The notes beneath the pieces are model-generated. The model ran no database searches. It had not been told where the DNA came from and was given only the letters and a program-made list of their open reading frames with translations. Shown here in pieces: positions 1-9,239 of a stretch of 53,384 nt of DNA. The number at the start of each line of letters is the position of its first letter. Position 1 is the stretch's first letter. Source of the stretch: Bacteroidota bacterium (GTDB taxonomy: Bacteria; Bacteroidota; Bacteroidia; Bacteroidales; B18-G4); NCBI GenBank assembly GCA_018831055.1, contig JAHJRE010000207.1, forward strand, positions 1 through 53,384, given 5' to 3'. The position numbers and the translations under genes were made by a program.

Positions 1-1206
1 GAAGGAACAGGATTGTTTGATTATGGGCAATCACTGCTTCCTTTCCCGGTTCCGACAGGTACACGGGTCATTAATGTAAAAGTGGCCTTTGCACCCGACG
101 GAACCACGGGTTATCTTGGTGTATTAAGCAATAATGGAGAAAACGATGTTGCAGAAGGATCCTATTATCCACTTCTTTTCAAAACCACTGATGGAGGTGA
201 AAACTGGGATGGCCCCTACAATGTTCAGTTAGGAGGCCCGGATGGAATTTCCTGTATTCTTAATTACCTCACTGACGAATTCCTGGAATACATTTATGAA
301 CCACCTATTCCCGATCGTACTGAGTTGAACTTTACAACGGCATTTGATTTTGACATTGCTGTTGATGCCTGGGGCAACCCACACCTCTTCTTTGTCGTTG
401 GGCTACGTGGAAGTGATGACTGGACTATAGCTACAGGATGGGAAGGGCTACCGGGTACAGGAAATTCCATTGCGCTTACCCATCTTGTATCCTATGACGA
501 TATGTTCAGTTGGACAGGAGATACATTGAATACACCTTATACTTTCAGGGGAACATTTACAGGAACCGATGATCTTGATGAAGACGTAAGACCTTATATC
601 TCCGTAACCCCTGATGGAACAAAGATGTTCTTTTCCTGGATAAATACTACGATTGCAGAAGAAAATACTGCGCCTGATATTTATTGTGTTGGACATGATA
701 TAGCCAACCATAGTTATTCCCAGGTTTTTAACGTCACCTCTTTCACTGCCGTAATGTGGCAGGCTTATATGGGGACAGCCTCCTATTATGTGTTTGATTA
801 TGGCGATAACTATGAAATTCCCTTTGCCTGCCAGTTAATGAACCCAAGTAATAATTCTGACCCGGTATCATTCCGTTACGTAGATAACTTCGTTTTGAAT
901 GTTGCCGACCTGGGATTTTACGTATCTGAACCTGAAATAGATGGTAATACACTTAGTGTGTCGCAGAATTATCCAAACCCTGTGAATGGGATTGCATATT
1001 TTAATGTAACACTGGAAAAACCGGCAGAAATTAATGTCGAAATTATCAATATTATTGGCCAGAACGTCAGAGAATACGGCTATGGTCAATTTTCAACAGG
1101 CATGCATAAACTCGCTCTGGATGCCAACGGATTGGAATCAGGTATATATTTTTATACCGTCACTGCAGGAAAGCAAAGCATAACCAGAAAGATGATCGTA
1201 GAATAA
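1..1206 (+). CDS. T9SS-secreted BNR-repeat-like protein, C-terminal part
   Basis: The reading frame is open from base 1, so the 5' end lies outside the window and about 401 residues are visible. KTTDGGENW near residue 63 resembles a BNR/sialidase beta-propeller repeat (SxDxGxxW). The last 80 residues form a T9SS type A sorting domain: YPNPVNG, then IINIIGQNV, then LESGIYFYTV and a basic end (TRKMIVE). The protein is therefore probably exported by Sec, crosses the outer membrane through T9SS and is released or surface-anchored. No enzymatic motif is visible, so its substrate is unknown. A good hairpin terminator follows 21 bases after the stop. The T9SS assignment is firm; the BNR reading is tentative. 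Confidence 0.85.
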   Translation, partial: EGTGLFDYGQSLLPFPVPTGTRVINVKVAFAPDGTTGYLGVLSNNGENDVAEGSYYPLLFKTTDGGENWDGPYNVQLGGPDGISCILNYLTDEFLEYIYEPPIPDRTELNFTTAFDFDIAVDAWGNPHLFFVVGLRGSDDWTIATGWEGLPGTGNSIALTHLVSYDDMFSWTGDTLNTPYTFRGTFTGTDDLDEDVRPYISVTPDGTKMFFSWINTTIAEENTAPDIYCVGHDIANHSYSQVFNVTSFTAVMWQAYMGTASYYVFDYGDNYEIPFACQLMNPSNNSDPVSFRYVDNFVLNVADLGFYVSEPEIDGNTLSVSQNYPNPVNGIAYFNVTLEKPAEINVEIINIIGQNVREYGYGQFSTGMHKLALDANGLESGIYFYTVTAGKQSITRKMIVE

Positions 1207-1227
1207 ACTTATCCATTGAAAAAAAAG

Positions 1228-1260
1228 ATGGCATCTCGATTTGAGTTGCCATTTTTTTTT
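1228..1260 (+). terminator. Rho-independent terminator
   Basis: ATGGCA-T-CTC pairs with GAG-T-TGCCAT around a GATTT loop, with one mismatch inside the stem, and a run of nine T follows. It sits just after the stop of the first gene and isolates it from the protease gene. Confidence 0.8.
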
Positions 1261-1320
1261 GCATTTGGTAAAAATATTTAGTATTTTTAGATACCATATC
1301 TGTAACCTAATCCTTACAAG

Positions 1321-3126
1321 ATGAATAAGCATATTATTATCATCCCGTTATTACTTCTTTGTTTTCAGATTACCGGACAAACCTTGATAAATGAACCAAA
1401 TCAGATGTTTCCTTCTGTTTATGACCTGCGAACATACGGTTGGGTATCGCCTGTGAAAGACCAGGGTTCCTGTGGCGCTTGCTGGGCTTTTGCCACCATG
1501 TCGTCAATTGAATCCAGCTGGCTGAAAAACGGTTATGGGACATATGATTTATCTGAAGACAATCTGATCAATTGTCAGGAATTCGATCGTTTGCCCTGTG
1601 AGGGGGGTAATTTCTACATGTCATCGTCAATGTTTGGAAAACATTCGGGGCCGGTCAGCGAAATTCTCGATCCATATGGAGACACCTTAAGTTACAAACA
1701 ATGTCCTGACAATCCTTTTCCCATACAACCTGTAGCTTTCACTGCCGATGTGAGGTTTTTACCAAAAGACATAAACATTCTGAAACAGGCTATCCTTGAT
1801 TACGGCGCTCTTGCAACAAGTATGATTTTCGATATGGCATCCTATAACTCTTTGAATTATACCTATTATTATAATACAACCGGTGGATATCCTCATTGTG
1901 TAACGGTAACAGGATGGGATGACAATATCCAGTTTCCCGGTCTGAGCCCCGGAGCCTGGATAATTAAGGATTCATACGGAACATCCTGGGCCAATAATGG
2001 GTATTTTTATGTATCCTATTACGACAGTCAGATTTTTACCGAGACAGCAGTATTCCCTGCCAGAATTCCTTTTCCCCAATTCAATTCTGCTTATGTGTAT
2101 TTCTATGATGATTTTGGCTGGATCGATAATACCGGATTCAGTTCGAACACAGCATTTGCCCTGATTCATTATTCGATAGGTCAGTTTTCGCCACCTTTTC
2201 TGCCGGTTCAGGTAAAAAGGATAGGAACTTATGCGGTTGAAGCCAACTCGAACCTGATTATCGACATTTACAGAAGTTTTAATGGAGGCATCCTTGGAGA
2301 CCATTTGGGTACCATCGAATCCGGAACTCTTGATTTTGCAGGGTTTTATTCTTTCCCAATCAATCTGAGGACTGACACGCTTGGGAACGATTATTATCTC
2401 AGGATAAAATACACATCACCCGGTACCCAGAAACCCATTCCCATTGAGATTTACGAAACAAATTACAATAGTGCCATAACCCTCCAGACTGGCCTTTGCT
2501 GGATCAGCCCTGATGGCGCTTCCTGGACACCAATAGGCAACAATACAGCCTATCCTTTTGATCTTTGTATTAAACTATATTGCGAAACAGCCCCCTTATC
2601 TGTATTTCACTTGCCGGATTCCTCCCAAACAGGAACACCCGTCTTGTTTCACAGCGAGTCCCTTCCAAATGGGGGAATAGACAGTTTAAAATGGTATCTG
2701 AATGGAGCATCCTGGCAGATTGTTCCTTCCTTTAATCATATTTTTGAGATCCCCGGCCTATATGAAGTAAGTCTGGTAACTTATTTGGGAGAGAACTCCG
2801 ATACAGCCATCAATTACCTTAAAATTGTCAATCCTGTCAGCTTACAGGATAATCCGGAATGCCATTTAATAATCAAACCAAATCCATTCCATGATTTGGT
2901 TAATATCTCATTCCTGCAAACGGAAAGAACACCGGTAATTATTGAAATTCTTAATATAGAGGGAAGGATACTGGGATGGAAGGACTATGGCATTTTGGAG
3001 CCGGGATATTATGATATACCCATTACTTTATCTGATATTTTACCGGAAGACATTTCATCGGGGATATACCTGTTAAATTTTAGAAATGGTCGAAAGATTT
3101 ACCTCCAAAAAATAATTAAACAATAA
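1321..3126 (+). CDS. Papain-family (C1) cysteine protease with T9SS sorting domain
   Basis: A signal peptide (residues 1-19) is followed by a C1A peptidase domain (about 30-240). The oxyanion Gln48 and nucleophile Cys54 lie in QGSCGACWAF, and the His is H192 in PHCVTVTGWDD. The usual catalytic Asn of KNSWG is Asp217 here (KDSYGTSW). Residues 245-425 look like the beta-rich lectin-like domain often found after bacterial C1 peptidases, and about 428-510 is PKD-like (NHIFEIPGLYEVSL). The end is a T9SS type A sorting domain (KPNPFHDLVNIS, then SSGIYLLNF). The product is expected to be an extracellular or surface protease. There is no obvious propeptide, because the mature fold starts soon after the signal peptide. 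Family assignment is strong; activity is uncertain because of the Asn-to-Asp change. Confidence 0.92.
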   Translation: MNKHIIIIPLLLLCFQITGQTLINEPNQMFPSVYDLRTYGWVSPVKDQGSCGACWAFATMSSIESSWLKNGYGTYDLSEDNLINCQEFDRLPCEGGNFYMSSSMFGKHSGPVSEILDPYGDTLSYKQCPDNPFPIQPVAFTADVRFLPKDINILKQAILDYGALATSMIFDMASYNSLNYTYYYNTTGGYPHCVTVTGWDDNIQFPGLSPGAWIIKDSYGTSWANNGYFYVSYYDSQIFTETAVFPARIPFPQFNSAYVYFYDDFGWIDNTGFSSNTAFALIHYSIGQFSPPFLPVQVKRIGTYAVEANSNLIIDIYRSFNGGILGDHLGTIESGTLDFAGFYSFPINLRTDTLGNDYYLRIKYTSPGTQKPIPIEIYETNYNSAITLQTGLCWISPDGASWTPIGNNTAYPFDLCIKLYCETAPLSVFHLPDSSQTGTPVLFHSESLPNGGIDSLKWYLNGASWQIVPSFNHIFEIPGLYEVSLVTYLGENSDTAINYLKIVNPVSLQDNPECHLIIKPNPFHDLVNISFLQTERTPVIIEILNIEGRILGWKDYGILEPGYYDIPITLSDILPEDISSGIYLLNFRNGRKIYLQKIIKQ

Positions 3127-3165
3127 AAAAACAACACTATTAGGTAATATTATTGAGATTCTGTT

Positions 3166-3173
3166 TATCTTTG
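3166..3173 (+). promoter_or_regulatory. Putative -7 promoter element for the RRM gene
   Basis: TATCTTTG matches the Bacteroidota sigma-ABfr -7 consensus TAnnTTTG. A convincing -33 TTTG is not visible. Transcription from here would give a leader of about 80 bases before the RRM gene, long enough for regulation at the RNA level. Confidence 0.45.
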
Positions 3174-3258
3174 CAAACACTTTAGGTTTTCAGCATTCTA
3201 TATTGATTCTGCTTTCCTAAGAACTTTCTCAATTAAATTAACATTTTATCAAGTAAAC

Positions 3259-3570
3259 ATGAACATTTTCGTAGCAAAGTTAAGTTCATCCACAACCAGT
3301 GATGACTTACGGACCTTATTTGAAGAATACGGTGAGGTCGTTTCAGCCAATGTGATTATGGACAAAGTCACTGGCTATTCAAAAAAGTATGGTTTCGTTG
3401 AAATGAAAAACGACAATGAAGCCCAGAAAGCCATCAGCGAATTAAATGAATGCGAATACGACAACAGTCAGATCGTTGTAAAAAAAGCCAGACCGCGTGA
3501 AGCCGGCAACGACAGGCCCCGTGGTGGTGGTGGTGGCGGTGGAAACCGTTTCGAGAAAAGACGTTATTAA
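3259..3570 (+). CDS. RRM-domain RNA-binding protein
   Basis: This 103-residue protein is a single RNA recognition motif with a short Gly/Arg tail. RNP2 is NIFVAKL at residues 2-8 and RNP1 is KKYGFVEM at about 47-54. The tail is PRGGGGGGGNRFEKRRY, like the glycine-rich RNA-binding proteins of cyanobacteria and Bacteroidota. These proteins bind single-stranded RNA and are often abundant or cold-induced. The gene is monocistronic, with a -7 element, a leader of about 80 bases and a strong terminator 23 bases after the stop. The poly-Gly stretch is encoded by a GGT/GGC microsatellite at about 3524-3543 that could vary in length between strains. Confidence 0.93.
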   Translation: MNIFVAKLSSSTTSDDLRTLFEEYGEVVSANVIMDKVTGYSKKYGFVEMKNDNEAQKAISELNECEYDNSQIVVKKARPREAGNDRPRGGGGGGGNRFEKRRY

Positions 3571-3592
3571 GATTTCAACATCGATATTCGTT

Positions 3593-3621
3593 AAGGCTGC
3601 TAATAGCAGCCTTTTTTTTTT
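3593..3621 (+). terminator. Rho-independent terminator of the RRM gene
   Basis: GGCTGC pairs with GCAGCC across a TAATA loop and is followed by ten T. Flanking A and T bases extend the stem. The T run overlaps the last codons of the convergent gene that ends at 3620. Confidence 0.9.
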
Positions 3622-4894
3622 ATAATTTGACTATCCTCAGGGCCGCCTTCAGACTTCTATTACTGTATATTCCAATCAGATAAAATCCAGGATCCAGAGA
3701 TGTTGCAGGTAATTCAACCTTTTCCTGACCCGGCTCCAGAGAGTATATATGCAAAATGGAGCCGGTAACCGTGGAAAGGATTAATTGTTCCTGTTCGCTT
3801 ATTGGAGAGGAAAATCGTAAAGATATTTTATCTCTCACCGGATTAGTGACTGCGAAAACATTGCTTGATTGTGCTTTGAAGATGCCGGCTCCCTGGCCGA
3901 TAGCAAGATCAAGCATTACCGGAAGGTGATCTGACATATTGTAAAGTGCGTCCAGTACAACAGAGGGGACAGATGAATTTACAGGGCTCTCAATAAGGGA
4001 TTTATTGAAACGCTGGCCGTCCTGACCAATGGCCCTATAGCTGCCTTCAACATAGGCAACCTCGTTTTCGACATTCTTAATGCTTTCGGAAATGAGTATA
4101 AAATCAAATCTGTCGTCCATACCCCCTGATATAAAGCAATTCTGGACTGTGTGGGTAGACTGGGTATGAATGGGACTAAAATATGAGTTATTATGCCAAT
4201 CACCGATTTTGTCTATGGGATCATGGAAACGAAAAGCAGTATTATCAGGATTCACTACATTCTGAAACGCCTGTTCTGAACCATCGTAAACATTGAAATC
4301 ACCCATAAAAAGCATATTTCCGGTATACCCTGATTGGTCCAGAAAATTCATCAGACGATGGGTTTCATCTGCTCTTTCCAGTTCATCATCCCAATCGGAT
4401 CCTGCTTTTAAGTGAGCAATGATACAGGTAAGGAAAACCGTGTCAAAAGTATTTCCGAGGTCAGGAGCATCATAGTACAAACGAATCAGGTTAATATCCC
4501 GCACATTGGTAGAAACTACTTCCTGGGAGTGGAAAGAAAGAATATCCTCCCTGTAATAAATCATGTTGGAAAGTGCAATATTGGATGGGCAGGTTTTCTC
4601 CACTCTTTCAAAAAGACCTGGCTTATAAATATCCAGGCAATCATCCAGCAGTTTATCGTAGGTTTGAACACTGCAGTTAATCTCATTTACGGTTATAATA
4701 TGTGGATTAACATATTCCAGGATGGTGCGTAAATATACATTTTTATCATTGACATTATTATTGCTTGCATTGCACCCACCTGTATTTATATCATAATTGA
4801 GGAGATTATAATGCATTACACGAATAATTTCCTGTGACCAGGAAAATAATGCAACAACAGAAAAGGCACAAATCAGTAAAAAACGTTTCATCAT
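3620..4894 (-). CDS. Secreted endonuclease/exonuclease/phosphatase-family protein with T9SS sorting domain
   Basis: A signal peptide (residues 1-20, ending FSWSQ) is followed by an endonuclease/exonuclease/phosphatase (EEP) domain. Its metal-binding and catalytic motifs are visible in order: NLLNYD (30-35), VNEIN, AHLKAG, GDFNVYDGSE, DRFDFIL and SDHLPV. The last 75 residues form a T9SS type A sorting domain (SSPISEQEQLILSTVTGSIL, then LDPGFYLIGIYSN). EEP enzymes cleave phosphodiester bonds with Mg2+, and secreted members include DNases and phosphodiesterases. The substrate cannot be told from sequence. It is a single gene, convergent with the RRM gene and with no operon partner. Scavenging of extracellular nucleic acids or phosphate is an inference. 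Confidence 0.9.
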   Translation of the reverse strand: MMKRFLLICAFSVVALFSWSQEIIRVMHYNLLNYDINTGGCNASNNNVNDKNVYLRTILEYVNPHIITVNEINCSVQTYDKLLDDCLDIYKPGLFERVEKTCPSNIALSNMIYYREDILSFHSQEVVSTNVRDINLIRLYYDAPDLGNTFDTVFLTCIIAHLKAGSDWDDELERADETHRLMNFLDQSGYTGNMLFMGDFNVYDGSEQAFQNVVNPDNTAFRFHDPIDKIGDWHNNSYFSPIHTQSTHTVQNCFISGGMDDRFDFILISESIKNVENEVAYVEGSYRAIGQDGQRFNKSLIESPVNSSVPSVVLDALYNMSDHLPVMLDLAIGQGAGIFKAQSSNVFAVTNPVRDKISLRFSSPISEQEQLILSTVTGSILHIYSLEPGQEKVELPATSLDPGFYLIGIYSNRSLKAALRIVKL

Positions 4895-4956
4895 TTGGCA
4901 AAGTTATCAAACTTCTCCAACTAATATTTATAAGAAACCGCAGTTAAGAGTGGGGG

Positions 4957-6342
4957 CTATTTATGCACCTTTCTGACAAACTCCTCCACTTCAGGTACTC
5001 CTCCCTGATAAACAAGATAACCATTATAGGGTTCCCTGGGAGTGATTTCATCGTTTATCGGGGTCAGCATCATTCTTTTTACTTCCGCGGGGTCATCGGT
5101 TTGGGCAAGAATCCAGCTCAGTTTAACCCAGGCAACTTCAGGAAGCATATTTCCAGTGGGAATAATACCTTTTGCCATCATGTCACGGCCTGTATCATAA
5201 ACAAACATGTGGACATATCCCCAGATCGTCTGGAGAGTCATGTACATATGAACACCTTTGGAGTGGGCTCTCTCAATAGCAGGATAGAGTTCCTTGTTCA
5301 CATGTCCGAGTCCCGTTCCCACGATAATGATGCCCCGGTATCCAGCTTCAACCAGTGCATCCAATGTATCAGGTTTAATACCCGGGTAATAATATAACAT
5401 TGTTACTTCATCACTGAAATACGGCAGTATCTTTACATTGCGGTCTTTACGCCGTGGGTTATAATTTTTCTTTATCGGGAGGATCTCCTTCCTGGTTACC
5501 CTGGCAACCGGTGTATCTCCGATGGTACGAAATGTGGAGCGATAGGAGGAATGCATCTTCCTGACCCTGGTGCCTTTATGAAGCAAACCGTATTCATCAG
5601 ATGTCGGCCCGAACATGCAAACCATAACCTCGGCAATATCAGAATGGCCGGCAGCAAACATGGCGTGCATCAGATTGAGAGCTGCATCGGAGCTTGGACG
5701 GTCGGATGAACGCTGGGAACCTACTAAAATAATTGGTACAGGTGGGTTTTGAACCATAAATGTCAACACAGCTCCGGTGTGATGAAGCGTATCCGTACCA
5801 TGGCCTATCACAATACCATCAATACCATTCTCAATCTCTTTTCCAATGGCTTTCGATAGCTTGACATACTGTTGAGGACCCATATTTTCGCTGAATACCG
5901 CAAATACTTTTTCCGTTTCCAGATTGCAGATATCGGCAAGCTCCGGGACAGCCCCATATAATTCCCCAGGAGAAAATGCCGGGATAACAGCTCCGGTCCT
6001 ATAATCCAGCCTGGAGGCAATGGTACCGCCGGTGCCGAATAGTTTAACACTCGGAAGCCCTGGTGTTATAGGAAATTCCTTTTCAGGAATCTTGTAATTG
6101 GCTTTTTTATAACCAACTTCCTTCATTCCGGTAATAGTGCGCACATCCACTCCAATATTGTATCCTGTAGGTATCTTTACAACAATATGTTTGTCGTCGT
6201 CATTCTCAGACCTTGGCAGGATAGTGCCATTAAAATGCCCGCGTGTTGTATCAATCTCAGCCTGCCCCCATACCCGGGTCTGGTACTTTTTCAATACTTC
6301 CAGTGCATCTCCTTTATATCCCTGGAAAAAATCATCACTCAT
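4957..6342 (-). CDS. gatD: Glu-tRNA(Gln) amidotransferase subunit D (archaeal-type GatD)
   Basis: This 461-residue protein pairs an N-terminal beta-barrel region (about 1-90) with an L-asparaginase-like amidohydrolase domain. The catalytic set is present: Thr107 in GTGGTIAS, Thr183-Asp184 in HGTDT, and Lys262 in RVRKMHSS. The phrase RLDYRTGAV next to the first Thr is typical of GatD rather than of plain asparaginases. GatD releases ammonia from Gln or Asn and passes it to GatE, which converts Glu-tRNA(Gln) to Gln-tRNA(Gln). GatE lies immediately upstream with a 29-base gap, so they are co-transcribed. GatDE was described as an archaeal enzyme, so its occurrence here is notable. Confidence 0.93.
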   Translation of the reverse strand: MSDDFFQGYKGDALEVLKKYQTRVWGQAEIDTTRGHFNGTILPRSENDDDKHIVVKIPTGYNIGVDVRTITGMKEVGYKKANYKIPEKEFPITPGLPSVKLFGTGGTIASRLDYRTGAVIPAFSPGELYGAVPELADICNLETEKVFAVFSENMGPQQYVKLSKAIGKEIENGIDGIVIGHGTDTLHHTGAVLTFMVQNPPVPIILVGSQRSSDRPSSDAALNLMHAMFAAGHSDIAEVMVCMFGPTSDEYGLLHKGTRVRKMHSSYRSTFRTIGDTPVARVTRKEILPIKKNYNPRRKDRNVKILPYFSDEVTMLYYYPGIKPDTLDALVEAGYRGIIIVGTGLGHVNKELYPAIERAHSKGVHMYMTLQTIWGYVHMFVYDTGRDMMAKGIIPTGNMLPEVAWVKLSWILAQTDDPAEVKRMMLTPINDEITPREPYNGYLVYQGGVPEVEEFVRKVHK

Positions 6343-6371
6343 GATATCCTGGTTTATTTAGTTCAATAATG

Positions 6372-8348
6372 TTACTTTCCGATGGTTCTGTATAATTCAC
6401 TCAACGATATGTTCCCCAAAGCCATACTTCTCAACTGGCCCATAATCCAGTTTTTCCTATCCTGATCTTCCTGTGAGCGGCCAATTTCATGGTATTTCTT
6501 TTCCAGGAAAGGAACATGGTTCAGTATTTCTTCACGGTTTAGCTTTTTAAACTTAATAACCGTAAGAACAGAATTAAAATCCATTTTTGGATGTTCATAA
6601 ACAACCGGCAACATCTTGCCGGCAATCTCGGGGTCAAGTCCATGATCAAGAATATATTTGAACATGGCAAAGAGGATACAGTAATTAAATTCTGTTGCCG
6701 GTGTGTAATGCCCTTCTACAAACTTGAGAGTATGTCCGAAAAATGACCCCACAAAGCGCGGATTCACGCCCAGATCATCTACTATCCTGCGTATCAGTGG
6801 ATAATGGTTTCTTTTAAAAATATACGTGTAGGTGTCTTCCGGCACTCCCCATTCCCTGAGTTGATGATAACGGTCTATCACTTCTGAAGGTACCCTGTGC
6901 CTTATCTTTTCGATCAATTCTTCTTCCAGGGGTATAGGAGCTGAATCGGTATCCGGATACATACGATCGGCTCCCGGTAACACCCTTTCAAAGATCGTAG
7001 TTCCGTCTTCAAACGATTTCCGTGTTTCGTTGGGTACACCCTCGAAAGCCATTTTGCAACGTTCTTCAATAGTCTCCAGGGCGGTTTTGATATCATCTTC
7101 CGGTCCCCAGAATACCAATTGGACGTCATCTTCTGACGCTTTTAACATCTTCCGAATCTTCTCCCAATCCTTCCCCGAAATAGCAGGTTTTATGGCTTCG
7201 GTATGCGTCATGTTAGGTTTCTCCAGACAGGCTATCACCTTTAGCCTATCGGCCAACTCATCGGCAAACATTTTACCCGGTTGGGTAAAATGTGATAAAA
7301 TACCAAGGAATCCTGGCAAATTAACTGCAACTATAAGGTGTTGCTGATTTTTTGCTTCTGTAAGTGGGGCATAACGGAATGAAAACGAAAGCGGATTTAA
7401 TTTTTTATGACTAATGATCCACTTTTCAGGCTTTGGGATTCTATTTTTCAATTCTTCCCTTATGTGAAGCAATGCCCATTGTCTGAAACTTTCGTTGTGT
7501 GTAAGTTCTGGTATCCATCTGGTATGGGCAACTCCTTTGATTTCCACGCGGGAGCCTCCACGGCAGCTAACATTCACATCTTCCCGGCCTGCACCAATTC
7601 CGGTACGCACCTTTCCTGTTGAACGATTCAGGAAACGGATATAATCGCATGCCTCCTTCACCTCATCCGGATTGGTACAATCAGGATATGTGACGGTTTC
7701 GATCAGTGGCATACCCAGGCGGTCGGTCTTATAAATCCTTACATGACCTATATCAGATATCTCACGGCATGAATCTTCTTCAAGGCTTAACTGGATAAGC
7801 CTTATCTTTTTGTTCTTCAGAGGAATTTCCCCTTCCACCCCGATGATGGCAGTACGCTGAAACCCGGTTGGAATAGACCCGTCGAGATATTGCTTACGGG
7901 TAATATGTACTTCACCGACAATATTCAGCTTCGATAAAAGGGATATCTCTATGGATATCTCGAGCGCTTCCCGGTCGATGGGAAAGGGAGGTGTATCATC
8001 CACTTCGTAGGTACAGGCAGTATCGTTCTTAATCCTGTATATTATTTCTTTGCGGGTTTTAAACTCCATAAGGGCAGTTCCATCGTATTCACCCAATTCA
8101 CTAAGCGTGGGACGCATATGACGGATCAATTCCGCATCATAATCATCACTCCGGTTGTATTTCCCTGCCGGACAGCGGCAGAAGAGCTTTTCCCTGGTTT
8201 TCAATTGTTGGTGGACTTCGAGACCCGATTTGAATCCTATCCTGTCGTAGTCTTGCTGTGTAGCACTTTTACGGGGTACGTAACCTATCAGTTCCCGGGT
8301 GATCCTGTAGTTTTCCTTAGGATCAAACTTTTTCATCTTCTCTGGCAT
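6372..8348 (-). CDS. gatE: Glu-tRNA(Gln) amidotransferase subunit E (archaeal-type GatE)
   Basis: The 658-residue protein matches GatE in length and architecture. The GatB/E amidotransferase core starts at about residue 37 with IGFKSGLEVHQQL and LFCRCPAG. It continues through the ATP/Mg region (DTACTYEVDDTPPFP, LDGSIPTGFQRT, SLEEDSCREI), an AspRS-like insertion, and a helical YqeY-like tail. It transfers ammonia from GatD onto phosphorylated Glu-tRNA(Gln). The start is placed at ATG 8348; the longer open frame begins with TTG at 8381, inside a promoter-like element. A later ATG at 8336 is possible. The AspRS-like insertion distinguishes GatE from bacterial GatB. The gene is divergent from the reductase at 8472. 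Confidence 0.93.
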   Translation of the reverse strand: MPEKMKKFDPKENYRITRELIGYVPRKSATQQDYDRIGFKSGLEVHQQLKTREKLFCRCPAGKYNRSDDYDAELIRHMRPTLSELGEYDGTALMEFKTRKEIIYRIKNDTACTYEVDDTPPFPIDREALEISIEISLLSKLNIVGEVHITRKQYLDGSIPTGFQRTAIIGVEGEIPLKNKKIRLIQLSLEEDSCREISDIGHVRIYKTDRLGMPLIETVTYPDCTNPDEVKEACDYIRFLNRSTGKVRTGIGAGREDVNVSCRGGSRVEIKGVAHTRWIPELTHNESFRQWALLHIREELKNRIPKPEKWIISHKKLNPLSFSFRYAPLTEAKNQQHLIVAVNLPGFLGILSHFTQPGKMFADELADRLKVIACLEKPNMTHTEAIKPAISGKDWEKIRKMLKASEDDVQLVFWGPEDDIKTALETIEERCKMAFEGVPNETRKSFEDGTTIFERVLPGADRMYPDTDSAPIPLEEELIEKIRHRVPSEVIDRYHQLREWGVPEDTYTYIFKRNHYPLIRRIVDDLGVNPRFVGSFFGHTLKFVEGHYTPATEFNYCILFAMFKYILDHGLDPEIAGKMLPVVYEHPKMDFNSVLTVIKFKKLNREEILNHVPFLEKKYHEIGRSQEDQDRKNWIMGQLRSMALGNISLSELYRTIGK

Positions 8349-8378
8349 AATAAAGGAAATGTACGTCAAACAAAGTGT

Positions 8379-8386
8379 CAAATGTA
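8379..8386 (-). promoter_or_regulatory. Putative -7 element for gatE-gatD
   Basis: On the minus strand this reads TACATTTG, a full match to TAnnTTTG, 30 bases before the chosen gatE ATG. No clear -33 TTTG is seen. Confidence 0.45.
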
Positions 8387-8450
8387 ATAATAATTGTTAT
8401 TACCCATCGCCGGCTTTTACCGGATTATTAACCCGTATTTATGAAATCAC

Positions 8451-8458
8451 TATTTTTG
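8451..8458 (+). promoter_or_regulatory. Putative -7 element for the reductase gene
   Basis: TATTTTTG matches TAnnTTTG and lies 13 bases before the ATG, which would give a very short leader. The -33 element is not evident. Confidence 0.3.
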
Positions 8459-8471
8459 CGCTTCAAATGAT

Positions 8472-9239
8472 ATGCCTATGCTTAGTCTTTCTCAGTTTAA
8501 TATACTTACTTGGGGGTGGATAGCCCTGGCACTGTTAACATTTCTACTTCTTCTCAAGGTCACTGCCCCTTATGGCCGGCATACCAAAAGTAACTGGGGC
8601 CCTATGATCGGGAATAAAACCGGTTGGTTTATAATGGAACTGCCGGCGTTGATTGTCCCTTTTATATTTTTTTTCACAGGAAATATTATCCCAGGAATGG
8701 TTCCCTGGGTATTTATCATTCTATTCGGTTTACATTATTTTAACCGGGTGATGGTATTCCCTTTCAGGCTCAGGACAGGAAAAAAGAAAATGCCTGTAGT
8801 CATTGTTGCAATGGCCGTATTTTTCAACCTGGTAAATGGTTTCATTATCGGCTATTTCCTTGGCAATTTCTCCGGTTATTATGAAATATCCTGGCTTTGG
8901 GATCCCAGGTTTATTACAGGTTTCCTGTTGTTTTTTCTGGGATTGTATATAAACTGGACTTCAGATAATGTGCTTATCAACCTGAGAAAGTCACCCGGGA
9001 ACGGTTACATAATACCGGAAGGCAGGTTGTTTCAATACATTTCCTGCCCTAATCTTTTTGGTGAGATTCTTGAATGGACTGGATTTGCCATTTTGATGTG
9101 GAATCTGCCGGGCCTTTCCTTTGCTGTCTGGACCATGGCAAACCTCATCCCAAGAGCGTTAGACCATCATAAGTGGTATCAGGAGTATTTTGATGATTAT
9201 CCTGAAGAACGCAAAGCAGTTATCCCACTAATCATCTGA
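8472..9239 (+). CDS. Steroid 5-alpha-reductase-like (DUF1295-type) membrane protein
   Basis: The 255-residue protein has about six hydrophobic segments and the C-terminal signature of 3-oxo-5-alpha-steroid 4-dehydrogenases: IPEGRLFQYISCPNLFGEIL at about 178-197 and HHKWYQEYFDDYP near the end. Family members are NADPH-dependent membrane enzymes that reduce conjugated double bonds of enones, and many bacterial members have no known substrate. The first ATG is at 8472, with an alternative at 8478. It overlaps the convergent acyltransferase gene by 12 bases. A link to the nearby polyene or lipid chemistry is only a guess from proximity. Confidence 0.85.
   Translation: MPMLSLSQFNILTWGWIALALLTFLLLLKVTAPYGRHTKSNWGPMIGNKTGWFIMELPALIVPFIFFFTGNIIPGMVPWVFIILFGLHYFNRVMVFPFRLRTGKKKMPVVIVAMAVFFNLVNGFIIGYFLGNFSGYYEISWLWDPRFITGFLLFFLGLYINWTSDNVLINLRKSPGNGYIIPEGRLFQYISCPNLFGEILEWTGFAILMWNLPGLSFAVWTMANLIPRALDHHKWYQEYFDDYPEERKAVIPLII

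Noticed and set aside
8349-8381. GatE starting at TTG 8381.
   Set aside because: The extra 11 residues overlap a TACATTTG promoter-like element and are not typical of the family; ATG 8348 is preferred.
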